Part shown: in pieces, positions 37,901 to 49,017 of the stretch
How the letters are laid out: every line of letters starts with the position of its first letter
Position numbering within the stretch: position 1 is the stretch's first letter
Assembly: GCF_018320785.1 (NCBI RefSeq)
Contig: NC_054881.1
Location: 29,156,947 to 29,220,946 of the forward strand
DNA from: Cheilinus undulatus
Taxonomy: Eukaryota > Chordata > Actinopteri > Labriformes > Labridae
Direction of reading: 5' to 3'
Length of the DNA stretch: 64,000 nt
The notes under the pieces: model-generated
Seen by the model: only the letters and a program-made list of their open reading frames with translations
Told to the model about the DNA's origin: nothing
The model's database searches: none
Translations under genes and position numbers: made by a program

Positions 37901-40900
37901 TTGGTGACCATGGTGTTTTCCAATGCACTGAATACCGTTTTGTCTCAGGATTGTATTGGAAGATCAAGATTTCATTGCATGTAACCACTCCTTCTAAAAA
38001 ATTTTGGTTTCATTCAATCTGTTTCTTAAATATCTCCACTAATTTGCTTGTGTTTTTCCTTTTGATCAGGAGTCAGAAGTTTTGGGACGCCTTTGTCATG
38101 TTCAAATTTTCATGCAAATTTTGCTTAACTCTTTTTATCACTGAGTCATCAATCATTTCGAAAGGCTTTTTTCAATTGTTGAATGTTTTCAGAAGTTTTT
38201 GATGTGCGTAGACGCACAGAACGTTCATTGTCTTGGACATCGCCTCTCTTCCTTCACAAACCTTTTGTGCCATTCAAACACACATGCATCCATACACCTC
38301 AAGATTCAGCTGCTGTTTTGTTTGATTTAACAAAAAATGTCAAGTTAATGCATTGCTTTTAAGACTTTTAAGCTTATCATTTTTCAGCACCTTAGCAAAA
38401 ATAGGTGCACTTCAATCAGTAGCTAGCATGAACTACAACTGTCACTTATTGGAAGCTTAGAGTTATCTGATGCACACACGTGCCTGACCAACCGCTGAGC
38501 AGGATCATGGTCAGATAAGAGCATATCAACCAATCAGCCGGCAAGATGGTGTCAGCCCCAAATATTACACAGAGTAACTTTTAAGTTATTAAAAAAAAAA
38601 TACTTTGTCTTTGTTTGAGGAGGTTTATCTTTTTTTTTTAATGCTGTTGAATGTAAAGTGAAACTTTAGCTTCAGATTTTCTATTGTTTGAAAATTTGTT
38701 CTCATGTTTCAACCTCAAAACAAATTTCAGAGGAGCAGCATAAATAGTTGCACTGTTAATTTGTAAATACAACTTTAATTAGTTTTCTCAGGGGAAAAAA
38801 AAACATCCTCTACTAATCAAACATTTTGTATTCTGGTTATTATTTGCAATCAATCAAACCATTCTATTTCCTCAAGGCTTGGTTTTAAGAAGTTGAACAA
38901 GAGCTTTGCTTAAACAAAATGTAGTTTAAAATAAGAGAAGTGTTTTTCCCCTCCAATAACAGTTAATACCTTGCTAAAAATAAGCCATATTTGCCATAAA
39001 TGGTATACAAAGATAAACTGCATTTAATAATTCTCATGGTTTTCTTCCTTTTCTGGAACTTTTTAGAAATATATATTTTAGCTGAGCCTCGGTAAATTAC
39101 ACAGGTTTTAATCAGTAGCAGAAATGAGACATAATGTAAGACTATCTGTGTGAAGTTCCTTACATAAGCCAACATTAGCCACTGGTGGTCATATTTGAGC
39201 CTATAAGGCTGTAGCTACATCCATCCTGGGTGTTTTCAAATGTGAGAAGGTATATTTTACTACTTAAGAATTAAATTTCTTCTATTAAAGGATTGATTGA
39301 GTTCTCTTTTCAAAAGATTACATCATCTCACTAGTTTTTTTTTCTATTTTCTCCTCGTTGCTCTCACTGAAAATATCTTCAAAAATGTTAGAGAAACCTC
39401 TTTTTGTTTGTTTGTAATCTAACGCAATGAATTCGCAATTTCTCGTGTTTACAGAGTGAACCAGAAGTGGTACCTCAAACAGACCTGGTGCCCACCCTTG
39501 CTCTACTGCTGGGAGTTCCCATCCCTTACAGCAGTGTTGGTCAGGTTCTCTTGCCAGTGTTCCCTCCTCATGAGCAGACAGAAGGTGCAGTTGGAGGTTT
39601 CAGCCAGCTGGAGGCACTGTGGATCAATGCTAAACAGGTACTCTGCTCAAATAGGAGTTTCTTATACCCCCACATACAAAAGACATGAGAATTTACAAAT
39701 ACTAGAGCCTTTCACCTTATGTTACCATTCTGCTTCTGCAGGTCAACCGCTTCCTGGAGACTTACTCAAGCATGGCCAAAGATATACCTCCAGAGAGCCT
39801 CTCTCAGCTGAAGGAAGATTTCTCCCGCCTCTCCTCTGAGTACCTTATTATGGTCAAAGAGGGTCACTCATCCTCCCCACAGCTGGCTGCCTCCCTGCAG
39901 GCTTACCTTACCTCTGTCAGAGACACATGTAGAGCTACCTGGGCTCAGTTCAACCCGGTCAAGATGGCAGCAGGTTTAGCTGTCTTGGCATTTTCCTGCT
40001 TGACATGTTTTATCCTCTCTGAGCTGTCCACAGTGTTAATGGGTGAAAACAGTCCTGGACTTCAGGCCCCTGTTATGGTGGCTTTCACAGTGGGAGTTTG
40101 TGTGGCTGCTGGTCAGCTGCTCACACAGGGTTACATTGAGGTAGCATGGTGCCTGGCAGCTGCTGCACTGAGCTCTGAACTGCTCTTTCTCTGGAGGGCA
40201 CATAGATCCAGAACTATAACTTTGGCTAAGAATGGATCTAAAGCTCCAAAAATTTCAAGCCGATTCACCCCACGCCACCTTCTGTTCCCCTCTCTCCTGG
40301 TGCCGCTCCTCCGCTGTGCCTCCCTGCTCTCAGATAGCTATGTGATTGCTGAAGGCCGTGTTGTTACCTTTCTAGTGTTCTCTCTGGCTCTCTATGTCCC
40401 AATCCGTCTCAACTGGGATGGCCTGCTTGTGCCCACCAGTCACGACCCTCTGAAGCCTGCAGGGCTGCTTCCTGCTGCAGCCTTGTCCCCATCTACAGTA
40501 AGGAAAGAGAGCAGCACCTTGCTTGCTTGCTTAGGACTTCTTGTTGGCAGCCTTTACCTCTCCCTGTCCTTCCATGGTTGTAGAGAAGAACAGGGCTCCT
40601 GCTACCCCTCCCCATTCCTCTCACCTCTGTCCCGATTGCAGAATGCTCAGCTGAAGAACTTCCACTACATCCTCTCTGTCTGCTCCCTTGGCTTGTGGAC
40701 TTACTTGCTGAGACGCTGCCTCCGTCACTATGGTAACCTCAACTCTTCAGGGGGGACTGTGTTCACTGCTCGCTGGATCCTTCCACTGCTGTCTGTGTGC
40801 TTGGGGCTCCACTGGGCTGTTAGTGCCACTCCAGAGGACAGCTTCAGGAATCTTTCAGAGCTGATCAGCCTGGGCCAGCTGGCCCTCCCAAGGACCGCCT

Positions 40901-43513
40901 TCTTTCTGCTAGGACTGGGGCTGTTTCTAATCTGGCTAGACCCTCTCACTGTGTTTATAAAGACAAGGGCTACAACTACAGCCAGAAGTTCATCTCTACC
41001 CCCACCCCGCTATCGGGCCAGTACTGGCATCAGCCCCCAAGCTGAGCTTCACCACCTCATCCCCCAAATCTACCAGCGCATGCGTCGTTCCCTGGATGAT
41101 GGAGAGCTGAGTGGGAGCAATGAGGTGGATAGCAGGCCTGCTGTTGAGGCCTATGGCCTGGGAACTGTCTACTCTGCACCTTTGCTGCTGTTTTGTGGCC
41201 TACTAGGGATTGGTCTTCTGCTGTTGCACCCAGAGGGCATGGCTTTGTCTTTCCTCCTGCTGCTGCTTGAGATGGGAGCACTGTTGCACATTCACGCCTC
41301 CTCCACCACCCTCAGTGGCCTGAATGGAACAAATTCTGGTGAGACTTTCTTTTCTGTGTTGTGTTTTCCTTATGATACAATCTATGTCTTTTCGCCCCTT
41401 TCATTGTCCTTTCACTCCTCCCTTCAGATGGATTTATTGTGCCCTGGAATCCAGTAGTGCTGTGGTCCCTGGCTGCCACCCAGTTTTTCCATGCCACAGG
41501 TCACCTTCCCACCTTCCCCTCCATCCAGTGGGGTGCTGCTTTTGTTGGATTCCCTGATGGACACACAGGCACTCTGTTGCCAGCCTCACTGGTTACTCTC
41601 AACACTTTTGCCTCACACATCTTGTTCGCAGGTACAGTAGCTGTTAACAGAGAAGCAGCAATACATGAATTAATGAGTTTAAAATAATTAATCTTTTTGG
41701 AAGTTATCCTTGGGGAAGAATAAGGCTGTAAAAGAAAAGTAGTCATCTCGCAAAAAAGAAAGAAAACAATGTAAGAATCTACATGAAAACAACTTTTTGA
41801 TGAAATTCTAATTTATTGAGATGCACCTGTAAGAGCTTGCTTAGACTTCACTACAACATGCCATACTGTTTTTACATGAGCTAGTCTGGGGTTCTTCCCC
41901 GACAAACACAAGCCATGATTTTGGATGAGATATATATGTCTTAGACAGTGTTCTCTACCTCTACATATCTGCATACAGCCTTTTATTATGGTGTTTACTA
42001 ACAGCTGTGTGACAGCGTCACGTCACGCTTCTTAACATATGACACCTTGCCCTAAATTCAAAATATTTTAGTTTATTTTTTTTTAGTTTATTTTTTAATT
42101 GTATTTATTTTATCATTTCTCTGGAGATATTAGACTATACATTTCTGTGTTGCTTTTTATTTTGCATATTTTTTGCCAGGTTTTCCTCTTTTTACATGTT
42201 AAATACACCGCAGGCTGTACCAGCTTTCCCAGGTAGTACCAAATAACATAAGATGGATCAAACTTTGAACTGCTCTTCTTTCAGGTCGAAAGGAATAAAT
42301 GAGGGAAACATAATTTCAAGCATATAAATTTGGGTCTGTATCCTTTATTCCCCCAGTGAACTGAACCCATAGAGATCCGTGAATCCAACACCAAGGCACC
42401 AACTGCAGCCTGACATCTGTGAACCATTACACTTTAGTTTTTAAATCAAAGTACTAATAAAACAAGAATAATCATTAAAATAAGGCTATGAACCGGAACA
42501 TTTAATAGGTCAGTGAAATTAAAAAAGTGACAAAAAATTGATTTGCCAAGGCCAATCTAAGCAAACCAAATGTGAGTGTGTCTTTGCACTTGTTGCTTCT
42601 GCAATGCATGTTGTGTGAGCTTTTGTGAGCAGACATCCTGTTCAGTTTTGGATTGAACACAGTGCTGTTGAATGGAATCTATGTGAACAAGTTACAACTA
42701 CAGCAGACATGATTACGTAAGAAATGTTAAATTACTGATCGCTGTCACATGCAGCAACCCGGTGATACAAACACTGTTAAAATGGACAAAGAAAAGGAAA
42801 AAAATTGGATACAAACCATGCTACTCTATAATAGCAACACTTTTCAACCTGTTTCTATGTGGGAGTTTATCAGATTGTCTTTGCCTTTCCACAGCAGATC
42901 CCCATGGTTTATGCACATGATTTATTTGTTTTCTGTCCTCCAAGACTGCACAGGGATTTAGCAGTAGTAAATTTATTTTACACCATGATAAACCTTCATT
43001 GATCTGCAGAGCGCATACATTCTAAACCATGAGGGTCGGTGCACAGACCATGGATCAACTGTAATCTTTTGTCAAAGGGAAAAGAAAATGGACTGTTGGA
43101 ATTATAATTATATTATAAATGCAGTTTAGGGAAGGAAGTATACAGTTTTCAGTAAATCTTTAAAGAAAACAGCTGTAAAGGATAACTCATAGTTTGCTAC
43201 TTTGGCTTGCTGATTTCTTTTTGTGTCCTTGTTTTGCTGTTTTCAGTGGGCTGCCCGCTGCTGCTGTTCTGGCCTCTGGTGTGTGAAGTACGTGGCAGCA
43301 GGGGAAGCAGAGCTTGTGGGGAAGAAGGAGAAGATGCTGTGATGGAGATGAGATTGAGGGAAAACCCTAAACAGTTTAGCTCTGCACTTCTACAACTCTC
43401 AACACGCTACCTCTTTATAAATGGAGCCCAGGTACATTAAAGAATACCTGAAGCTTGTAGGCTTTCGGAATAAATATGCATATCAGGGTCACAAAATTAC
43501 TCATTTGTACCAG

Positions 43514-43552
<39 letters not shown>

Positions 43553-46500
43553 GTTTATTTTTCAGTTCTGAAAGGCAGATATCAGGACACATCATATACA
43601 TGAAAAAGTAACTGAGTTTCCTCTGCAATTCAGTCTTTTTTTTTTCTTATTTAAGTATAAGGAACTAAGTGCAACCTTGGACAGGTAAAGTGTGCACACA
43701 GGATCAACAAAAAATACACCATAAATAGTCTTGAGAGGTGGAAAGTAAAAAAAAAACCACAACATTGTAGTTGGATAAGATTACATAGCACCACAAATTC
43801 CTTAGATTGTAACCTTCACAAAATCTGTCTGAATGGGTTTGACATATTTAACCCAGTTGGTCCATAGTTTAACAAAAACATCTTTTTGCAGATGCAAACA
43901 AAAAGTAATTCTTTCCATAGCATAAATACCATTTACAATATTAAACCACTCCTGTATTGTCGGGGGTTCAGGTAGCCACCACTGTCTAGTAATAGCTTTT
44001 TTACAGGCAGAGGTCAATATGCTAAAAAGGTATTTATCACTACTCCTGATCTAAAATCTGCATTTCCTAAAAATCAAGTGGCAAACTATAGAGGTTTGTC
44101 TGTTTCGATAGTAGATTTTAATGCTTTATGAAACTCTAACCAAAATCATTGTATCCCTGGGAAATCCCAGAAAATGTGCCAGCGGTTGGCCTCCTGAGAC
44201 CCGCACTGCCTCCAACATCTGGCGTCCCCTCCTGCAAAATGTGCTTTCTGCTTTGGAGTCTCAAAAAAATGAATACAACGCTTCCAATCAAATTCACGCC
44301 ACACATGAGAATTTGTACGTTTCCATACAAAATCCCACATACTTGACCAGCTTTCATCTCTTATCGAAAGATTACCTTCCCTCTCCCATTTCTGTTTGAC
44401 ATATTCTATTGTGTGTAATTTCATTTTCATAAGGATCTTGTAGAGTTTAGAAATAATTACCTTGTTTGAGCAGTTTTGGTAAGCCCCCAGTGAATAACTT
44501 CAGTATTGGATCCTCAAAATCTGATTAATTTCTTATATTATGATCAAAATAATTTCTTACCTGGAGATATCTGTAAAAATCTGCTTTTTCAAGACTGTGT
44601 TTTCTCTTTAGATACTCAGAGTCTCTAAATTGACCTTTTTCTGTCAAACACAGGAATGTTGTTTTTCCTTTTGTAATCCATGACTTAAATCCATGATCCA
44701 TTTTGTTAGGTTTGAAACCTGAATCATAAGCACACCACTGAATTATTTCTAAAAAATGTTTTCAAAATTTTTAACTGGGTTTTAACTAAAGGATTTTGCA
44801 CAGTATCTAAAACTCTTCCTAGATATTTATAGGCAAGCATTGCATGAACTGGAGGATTATTCATACTGGAGAGTTGAATGTCTTTCCACCTAGATTGAAA
44901 TGTGGGAGTGCAAATATTTATCAGAGGCTTTATCTGGGTTTCATAGAAGTGGGATTTAAAATGACGGAGGGCCATCCCCCCTTCTTCCTTTTGGAGTTGT
45001 AGTGTTTGAATTTTGACCCTTGGTTTCTTCCCTTCCCAAATATATATAGAAATTACTTTATTCAGTTCTAAGTGATGTTTTGGGGGAATTTCTACAGTAA
45101 GTGCCTGAAATAGAAAAAGGTAATGAGGAAGAACATTCATTTTTACAGAATCAATTCTATGACTAAAGCTAAGAAAAGAAACAGAGTTCCACCTAGTATG
45201 TCATCTTTCTTTTTTGTTAGGAGGGGGTCATATTTATCTTAGCAAGTGAGTGGACAGGAAGGTTTCTGCCAGACAAATTCATCGTATTAAGAGGGCAGCT
45301 TCTAAAATGCCATTACAAAGCAGCAAACAAATATTTGAAGTTGCTGGTGCCTCTGGAGTCCCACAAACCTCAATGTGTAGGATCCTCCAGAGGTTTGCAG
45401 TCGTGTGTCCCTGAAGGTGTGAAAATAACCCCAGCAAAGTGTAGAGTTTCTGACTGTCCCCTTTCTTCCATGGTACAAAATAATCTTCATGCATGACAAT
45501 GCACCATCTCATGCTGTAAAGAATACCTCTGTGTCATTGGCTGCTATGAGCATAAAAGGAGAGAAACTCACAGTGTGGCCCCCATCCTTCCCTGACCTCA
45601 ACCCCGTTGAGGACCTTTGGAGCATTTTAAGCAAAATATCTATGAGGGTGGGAGGCAGTTCACATCAAAACAGCAGTTCTGGGAGGCTATTCTGACATCT
45701 TGCAAGGAGATTCAAGCAGATACTCTCCAATAATCCCGAGTTCAATGGATGCAAGAATTGTCAAGGTGATATCAAAGAAGGGGTTCTATGTTAACATGTA
45801 ACTTGGGCTGTTAAGATGTTTTTGATTGAAATATCTTTTGACTGAAGTAGATATGACCTCCTAATGCTACAAATTCAACAGATCACCATTTTCAGTTCTT
45901 TACAACCAATAAAATGTTTTAAAACTCTTTTGTATATAATAATTTGGAACAGTGCATTTTGAGTTTTTTAATTTTTGAAAAAAGATATCATTGGGAGGTT
46001 TGTTCAATAAAATTGGAATTATGCTCCATGCATCAACTATTTAGGAAAATCAGAGAAAATTATCATTTGCATAATAATTTGGAACGTGGTGTAGTTTCGT
46101 TACCAATGTAGAAATTAAGCTCACTTCACAAATTACCTGCCTGACATAATTAATTGTTATGTTTCTTAAGTCACACCCTCCCTTTGTAACTGTATCTCAT
46201 CACTCCAGTCACTGTCTGTGTATCTCTTCTCAGGTCTTTGCCTCAGTCTGTGCAGCTGCTATCCTCAGGAGACACCTAATGGTGTGGAAGGTTTTTGCAC
46301 CCAAGTAAGTGTCTGAATGGATTTTCCAGCTCACACAAACTTACTAACAGTAAATGCTTTTGAGGATATGGTCACATTGTTACTGCCAACCATTTACTCG
46401 ATCTGGGCTTTTCAGTTAATGCACATTAGTGATGGTCGGCTTCTCTGTTGAAGTCCACTTTCAGATTTATGTATGTCTCTTACAGGATGAATTGCAAACA

Positions 46501-46874
46501 CTCATTCTCAACAAAACTGGGTTGTTTTCAAGTAATTCTGATTCAGCAAAAAGATGTCTTTTATGGTTGCCAGCACAAAAAAATAAGTTTAACACACAAA
46601 AAAGATCTCTTAAGTATTATGAACATAATTTTTACAACATCAACAGTATACACTCCTGTCAGAGATAAAATCCAGGCTTTGAATGAAAAATGAAAAGGTA
46701 TAACTTAATATGCATCTTTCACACTTGCTGCTTTCTCCTTCCAGGTTAATGTTTGAGGCATCAGGGTTTTTGGTGAGCAGTGTTTCTCTGCTGATCGGAG
46801 TCATGTTGGTGATGAGGGTAGACGCTGCAGTGGGCCGGTGGTTTAAGAGACTCATCCCTGATGCATCTAGGTAG
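31944..46874 (+). CDS. pigo: pigo, GPI ethanolamine-phosphate transferase 3 catalytic subunit, complete
   Basis: PIGO, with PIGF, adds ethanolamine phosphate to the third mannose of the GPI anchor in the ER membrane (family knowledge). Coding exons: 31944-32421, 34593-34736, 34907-35030, 35395-35554, 39455-39637, 39742-41338, 41428-41631, 43247-43431, 46234-46304 and 46745-46874 (TAG). All junctions are GT-AG and in phase; the product is 1,091 aa (human 1,089). Residues 5-32 are a membrane anchor. The alkaline-phosphatase-like domain follows: [13 protein letters not shown] with metal-ligand candidate D70, PPTTTMQR with the nucleophile Thr in 118-120, FMGDDTW (165-171), VDHCGH with D224 and H228, and [13 protein letters not shown] with D266, H267 and H275. 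From about residue 436 there are many hydrophobic helices. The C-terminal [13 protein letters not shown] is strongly conserved. The large exon 39742-41338 encodes almost half the protein. Two in-frame ATGs open the ORF (31944, 31947). An alternative last exon is possible (47275-47326). Confidence 0.97.
32650..32885 (+). repeat. SINE tail fragment in pigo intron 1
   Basis: It has GTGTGTGAATGTGGAGTGAAT, GACCTGCGGTGTAAAAGC and CTCAAGTCCATTTACT, matching the tail of the reverse-oriented SINE at 3839-4057. The tRNA-like head is missing or degraded. Confidence 0.65.
32892..33052 (+). repeat. Dispersed repeat, copy 1 (pigo intron 1)
   Basis: It shares, in the same orientation, AGTTAATGCATTGCT, TAGGTGCACTTCA-like sequence and CAGTAGCTAG with 38301-38465 in pigo intron 4. 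Non-coding; family not recognised. Confidence 0.6.
33209..33836 (+). mobile_element. TTAA-flanked non-autonomous element, copy 1
   Basis: It is bounded by TTAA (33209-33212 and 33833-33836). The left end TTAAAGGGGATATAT and the inverted right end TTAAAGGAGACATATTTT are similar. The whole element is present in opposite orientation at 58514-59125. A TTAA target is characteristic of piggyBac-type transposition; no transposase is present. Confidence 0.7.
36780..37210. repeat. Interspersed repeat in pigo intron 4
   Basis: An AT-rich block with repeated TTTTAGT words (TAGTTTTAGTCTAG, CAGTTTTAGTCATC, TCGTAGTTTTAGCC). It looks like a decayed transposon but the ends are not certain. Non-coding. Confidence 0.4.
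37209..37395. repeat. Dispersed repeat related to 52835-52990
   Basis: TCAGGAGAGACTTATACAAG, TTTAACAATTTATTTTAC and, further on, CCTGGAGTC with ATACTG line up with TCAGGAGAGACTTCATACGA, TTTAACAATGTTTATTTTAC and TCTGGAGTC with GTACTG at 52835-52980. Family unknown. Confidence 0.55.
37433..38300 (-). pseudogene. Degenerate mariner transposase in pigo intron 4
   Basis: The minus-strand translation, with frameshifts, gives (in coding order) [15 protein letters not shown], then [20 protein letters not shown] with [14 protein letters not shown], and after a frame change [26 protein letters not shown] and [13 protein letters not shown]. This is the order and wording of a mariner-family transposase, including the catalytic Asp in RQDNA and the third acidic site in HPDLA. 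Stops interrupt it, for example after DHPP. Terminal repeats were not identified. Confidence 0.85.
38301..38465 (+). repeat. Dispersed repeat, copy 2 (pigo intron 4)
   Basis: It matches 32892-33052 in the same orientation: AGTTAATGCATTGCT, AGCAAAAATAGGTGCACTTC and CAGTAGCTAG. Diverged by substitutions and small indels. Confidence 0.6.
43519..45230 (-). mobile_element. 5'-truncated L1-type LINE, antisense in pigo intron 8
   Basis: A run of 29 T at 43519-43547 is the poly(A) tail of a minus-strand retrotransposon. Reading inward from its truncated 5' end, 45140-44724 encodes the late ORF2 region of a fish L1 element ([20 protein letters not shown] and then [10 protein letters not shown]). 44430-44146 encodes [17 protein letters not shown] followed by a CWRQCG...HIFWDFP zinc-finger-like segment (zf-RVT). 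44017-43802 encodes the ORF2 C-terminus (KKAITRQWW...[10 protein letters not shown]). Frames are broken. The reverse-transcriptase core is absent, consistent with 5' truncation on insertion. Confidence 0.85.
45231..46095 (+). pseudogene. Tc1-like transposon remnant with internal deletion, pigo intron 8
   Basis: The plus strand gives [20 protein letters not shown] and [14 protein letters not shown] (DNA-binding half), then after a gap [10 protein letters not shown] and [16 protein letters not shown] (catalytic half, 45489-45640). The right part has two TAATTTGGAAC motifs (45949 and 46075), as in terminal repeats of this Tc1 group. The left terminal repeat is not visible where the element meets the LINE. 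Inactive. Confidence 0.8.
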
Positions 46875-47274
46875 CACACCTGCTACTGCTGCTTTATGAG
46901 GGAAGCCCACTAGGGCTCACTGTGCCACCAAGAAATGCACATAATGGTCACTGAAAGAAAAACTTTGCCGTATTTGTCAAGCATATGGACCCTAACAAAA
47001 ATGTAAGGTGAGGCTGCCTCTGACTTAAACTCTCTGAGGGCTATGTTAAAATTTACTGAGGCCCACCTCGTTTTCATTTTAAGGGACACAAACACAAGGC
47101 TTGGCCTGAACAAACTCTTGCATTTAAGGCATGCTTTTTACAGTGTTGAGAATATAAGCTTCTCACTCAGCTGACAAGGTTGAGGGTTTTGGGATTTCTA
47201 AGGACTTGAATGTTTTGTTTTGTTAAAACATTTTTCTGAATGTTCCTCCTTAACATATGTTCTCTATCTTACAG

Positions 47275-47326
47275 TATAGATGAAACCTCCAAGCTACCAG
47301 AGCCAGACAGTCATGCAAGTGGTTAA
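47275..47326 (+). CDS. pigo: Possible alternative last exon of pigo
   Basis: A polypyrimidine tract and AG (TCTCTATCTTACAG) precede 47275, and TAA ends at 47326. If the upstream exon is cut at AG/GTAGCA (46870/46871), the junction is in phase and replaces the final stop with 16 further residues (IDETSKLPEPDSHASG after a split Ser), giving 1,107 aa. The unspliced form stops at 46872-46874 with nearly human length, so this exon may not be used. The upstream donor is weak. Confidence 0.35.
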
Positions 47327-47948
47327 AAGTGCAGCAGTCAAAATGTTCACTAAAAGCATACAGTAAACGGTTTACACTGACTGTCACAGCTAGCCAGCAA
47401 CTTCAGCATTAAAAAAATCACTTTATGGATTTTTTCACTTCATAACTACCTGATTCAGCAGTCTGTTATGAAAACCGAAGTGACAGTAAAATGTTCCTCT
47501 CACCCAGCTTTACTAATCATTAGCAGGTACAGGTTGAGTCTCTTCCTTCAGCTGTTTGGGTACAGGTCGACCACTTAAAAAGCAAAACCGTCACCCATGT
47601 TTGGAGGTTCTTCATGAACAGTCTGCAAGAAGCTGTACTGTTTTTTGAAATTCATTAAAGTGCATTAAAGCATGCCTGTCATCTAAGTGTTTGGTGGAGA
47701 AACTTTTATATATTTTTTGTATGTTTTGTATTTTTAAGATGTTGAAATTACCAGTGTTTCTGGTTACTGCCAATTCATACAGTATAACTTTGTTTTTTAC
47801 ACATTTCTGAGTTCTTAATCTGTCATGGTCAGTGATTTTTTTGAAGGTACTGATTGCTAACTGTTAACACCTATTTATGTATTTTTGATCATTGTTTTTT
47901 TTTGTTTTGTTTTTTTTTTTTGTTTTTTGTTTTTTTGTTTTTATCCCA

Positions 47949-47954
47949 AATAAA
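47949..47954 (+). promoter_or_regulatory. Probable pigo polyadenylation signal
   Basis: AATAAA just after a T-rich stretch (47897-47940), about 1.07 kb after the stop at 46874 and 0.62 kb after the alternative stop. Confidence 0.55.
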
Positions 47955-47974
47955 ATGTTTGTCTTATCAGGACT

Positions 47975-49017
47975 TCCACATCTATATTCCTGGAATAGGT
48001 GCCTAGCTTTAAGTAATGCCTTTTTTTGTGTGTGATGTCATCCTACTGACAGGGTCATTACTTCCAGGACCTCCACGAACACTTTTAGTTAATTTATTTC
48101 TGCAGGATGTCTGATTCAGTGTCCAGTGTAAGATCTGTTACTGTTGTGCAGCTGTAGTCAGCAGCTGAGGCTCATTAGCTAATGCATGATAATGAAGGGA
48201 AGTTTAGCTCAGGTTGAATTAGCTACAGTGCAATAGTACTGCATTTCTCAGGCTGTTGTATGGGAATGACTGGTCATTTACAGCAGCTGCTGTATTGACC
48301 ACAGCCATAGTGGTTGTTTGGCTGTGTTGAATGGTGACAGGGCACAATTGTTTTCTGTTAAAAATGCTTAATATATAAATAACTGATCAACTAATGTGAT
48401 TTTTGCATTCTGTAAAAATGTAATTAAACTTTTTTACTTGATATTTTGGCCTCACATTTATTAAAAGGTTAAAAATATCCAGATTAGTTCCAGTTTATTC
48501 TCTGTTGTGATTCACGTTTCTACTTTAATATTATTTATTGTCAAAGTGCAAAATATTAATACAGTGCATAAAAGTAGGATTTAATGTTTATTGATTGAAG
48601 GACTTGATGGAGGAGATGGGTGCTGCCATAAAATTTTACTGCCCATCAGTCAAGATGCTTCATTCATTATTAAACTGGCCTTTCCACTTTTCCACTTCCC
48701 AGTACTCTGCAAGTCGTCAAATATCTCACTTGTGCAAAAAACAAGATTCAATACAAAAAAATTCTTAAATAATGAAGTATTGTGATCAGACTTTGTAGAA
48801 CTTAAATAAACAATACTAGGTTAAAACCTATTATATGGCTGACCACAACTATCTAGGATGCCTGTTAAAATGCCAGACTGAATTGTGTTTTTTGGCAGTG
48901 ATTGTTGTTTGGGATGTGAAATTGTGCTGTCCCTTATGTGGACTGAGAATGGAAGGATCCCAAAAGTGTAACACCAAGTCCTGTCGGCAGTAAACAGCTA
49001 ACCTGACTCACCAGATA
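47975..49017. other. Intergenic sequence after pigo
   Basis: No recognised gene. A 64-codon plus-strand ORF at 48591-48785 has no familiar motif and no splice or Kozak support. AT-rich with short homopolymer runs. Confidence 0.6.
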
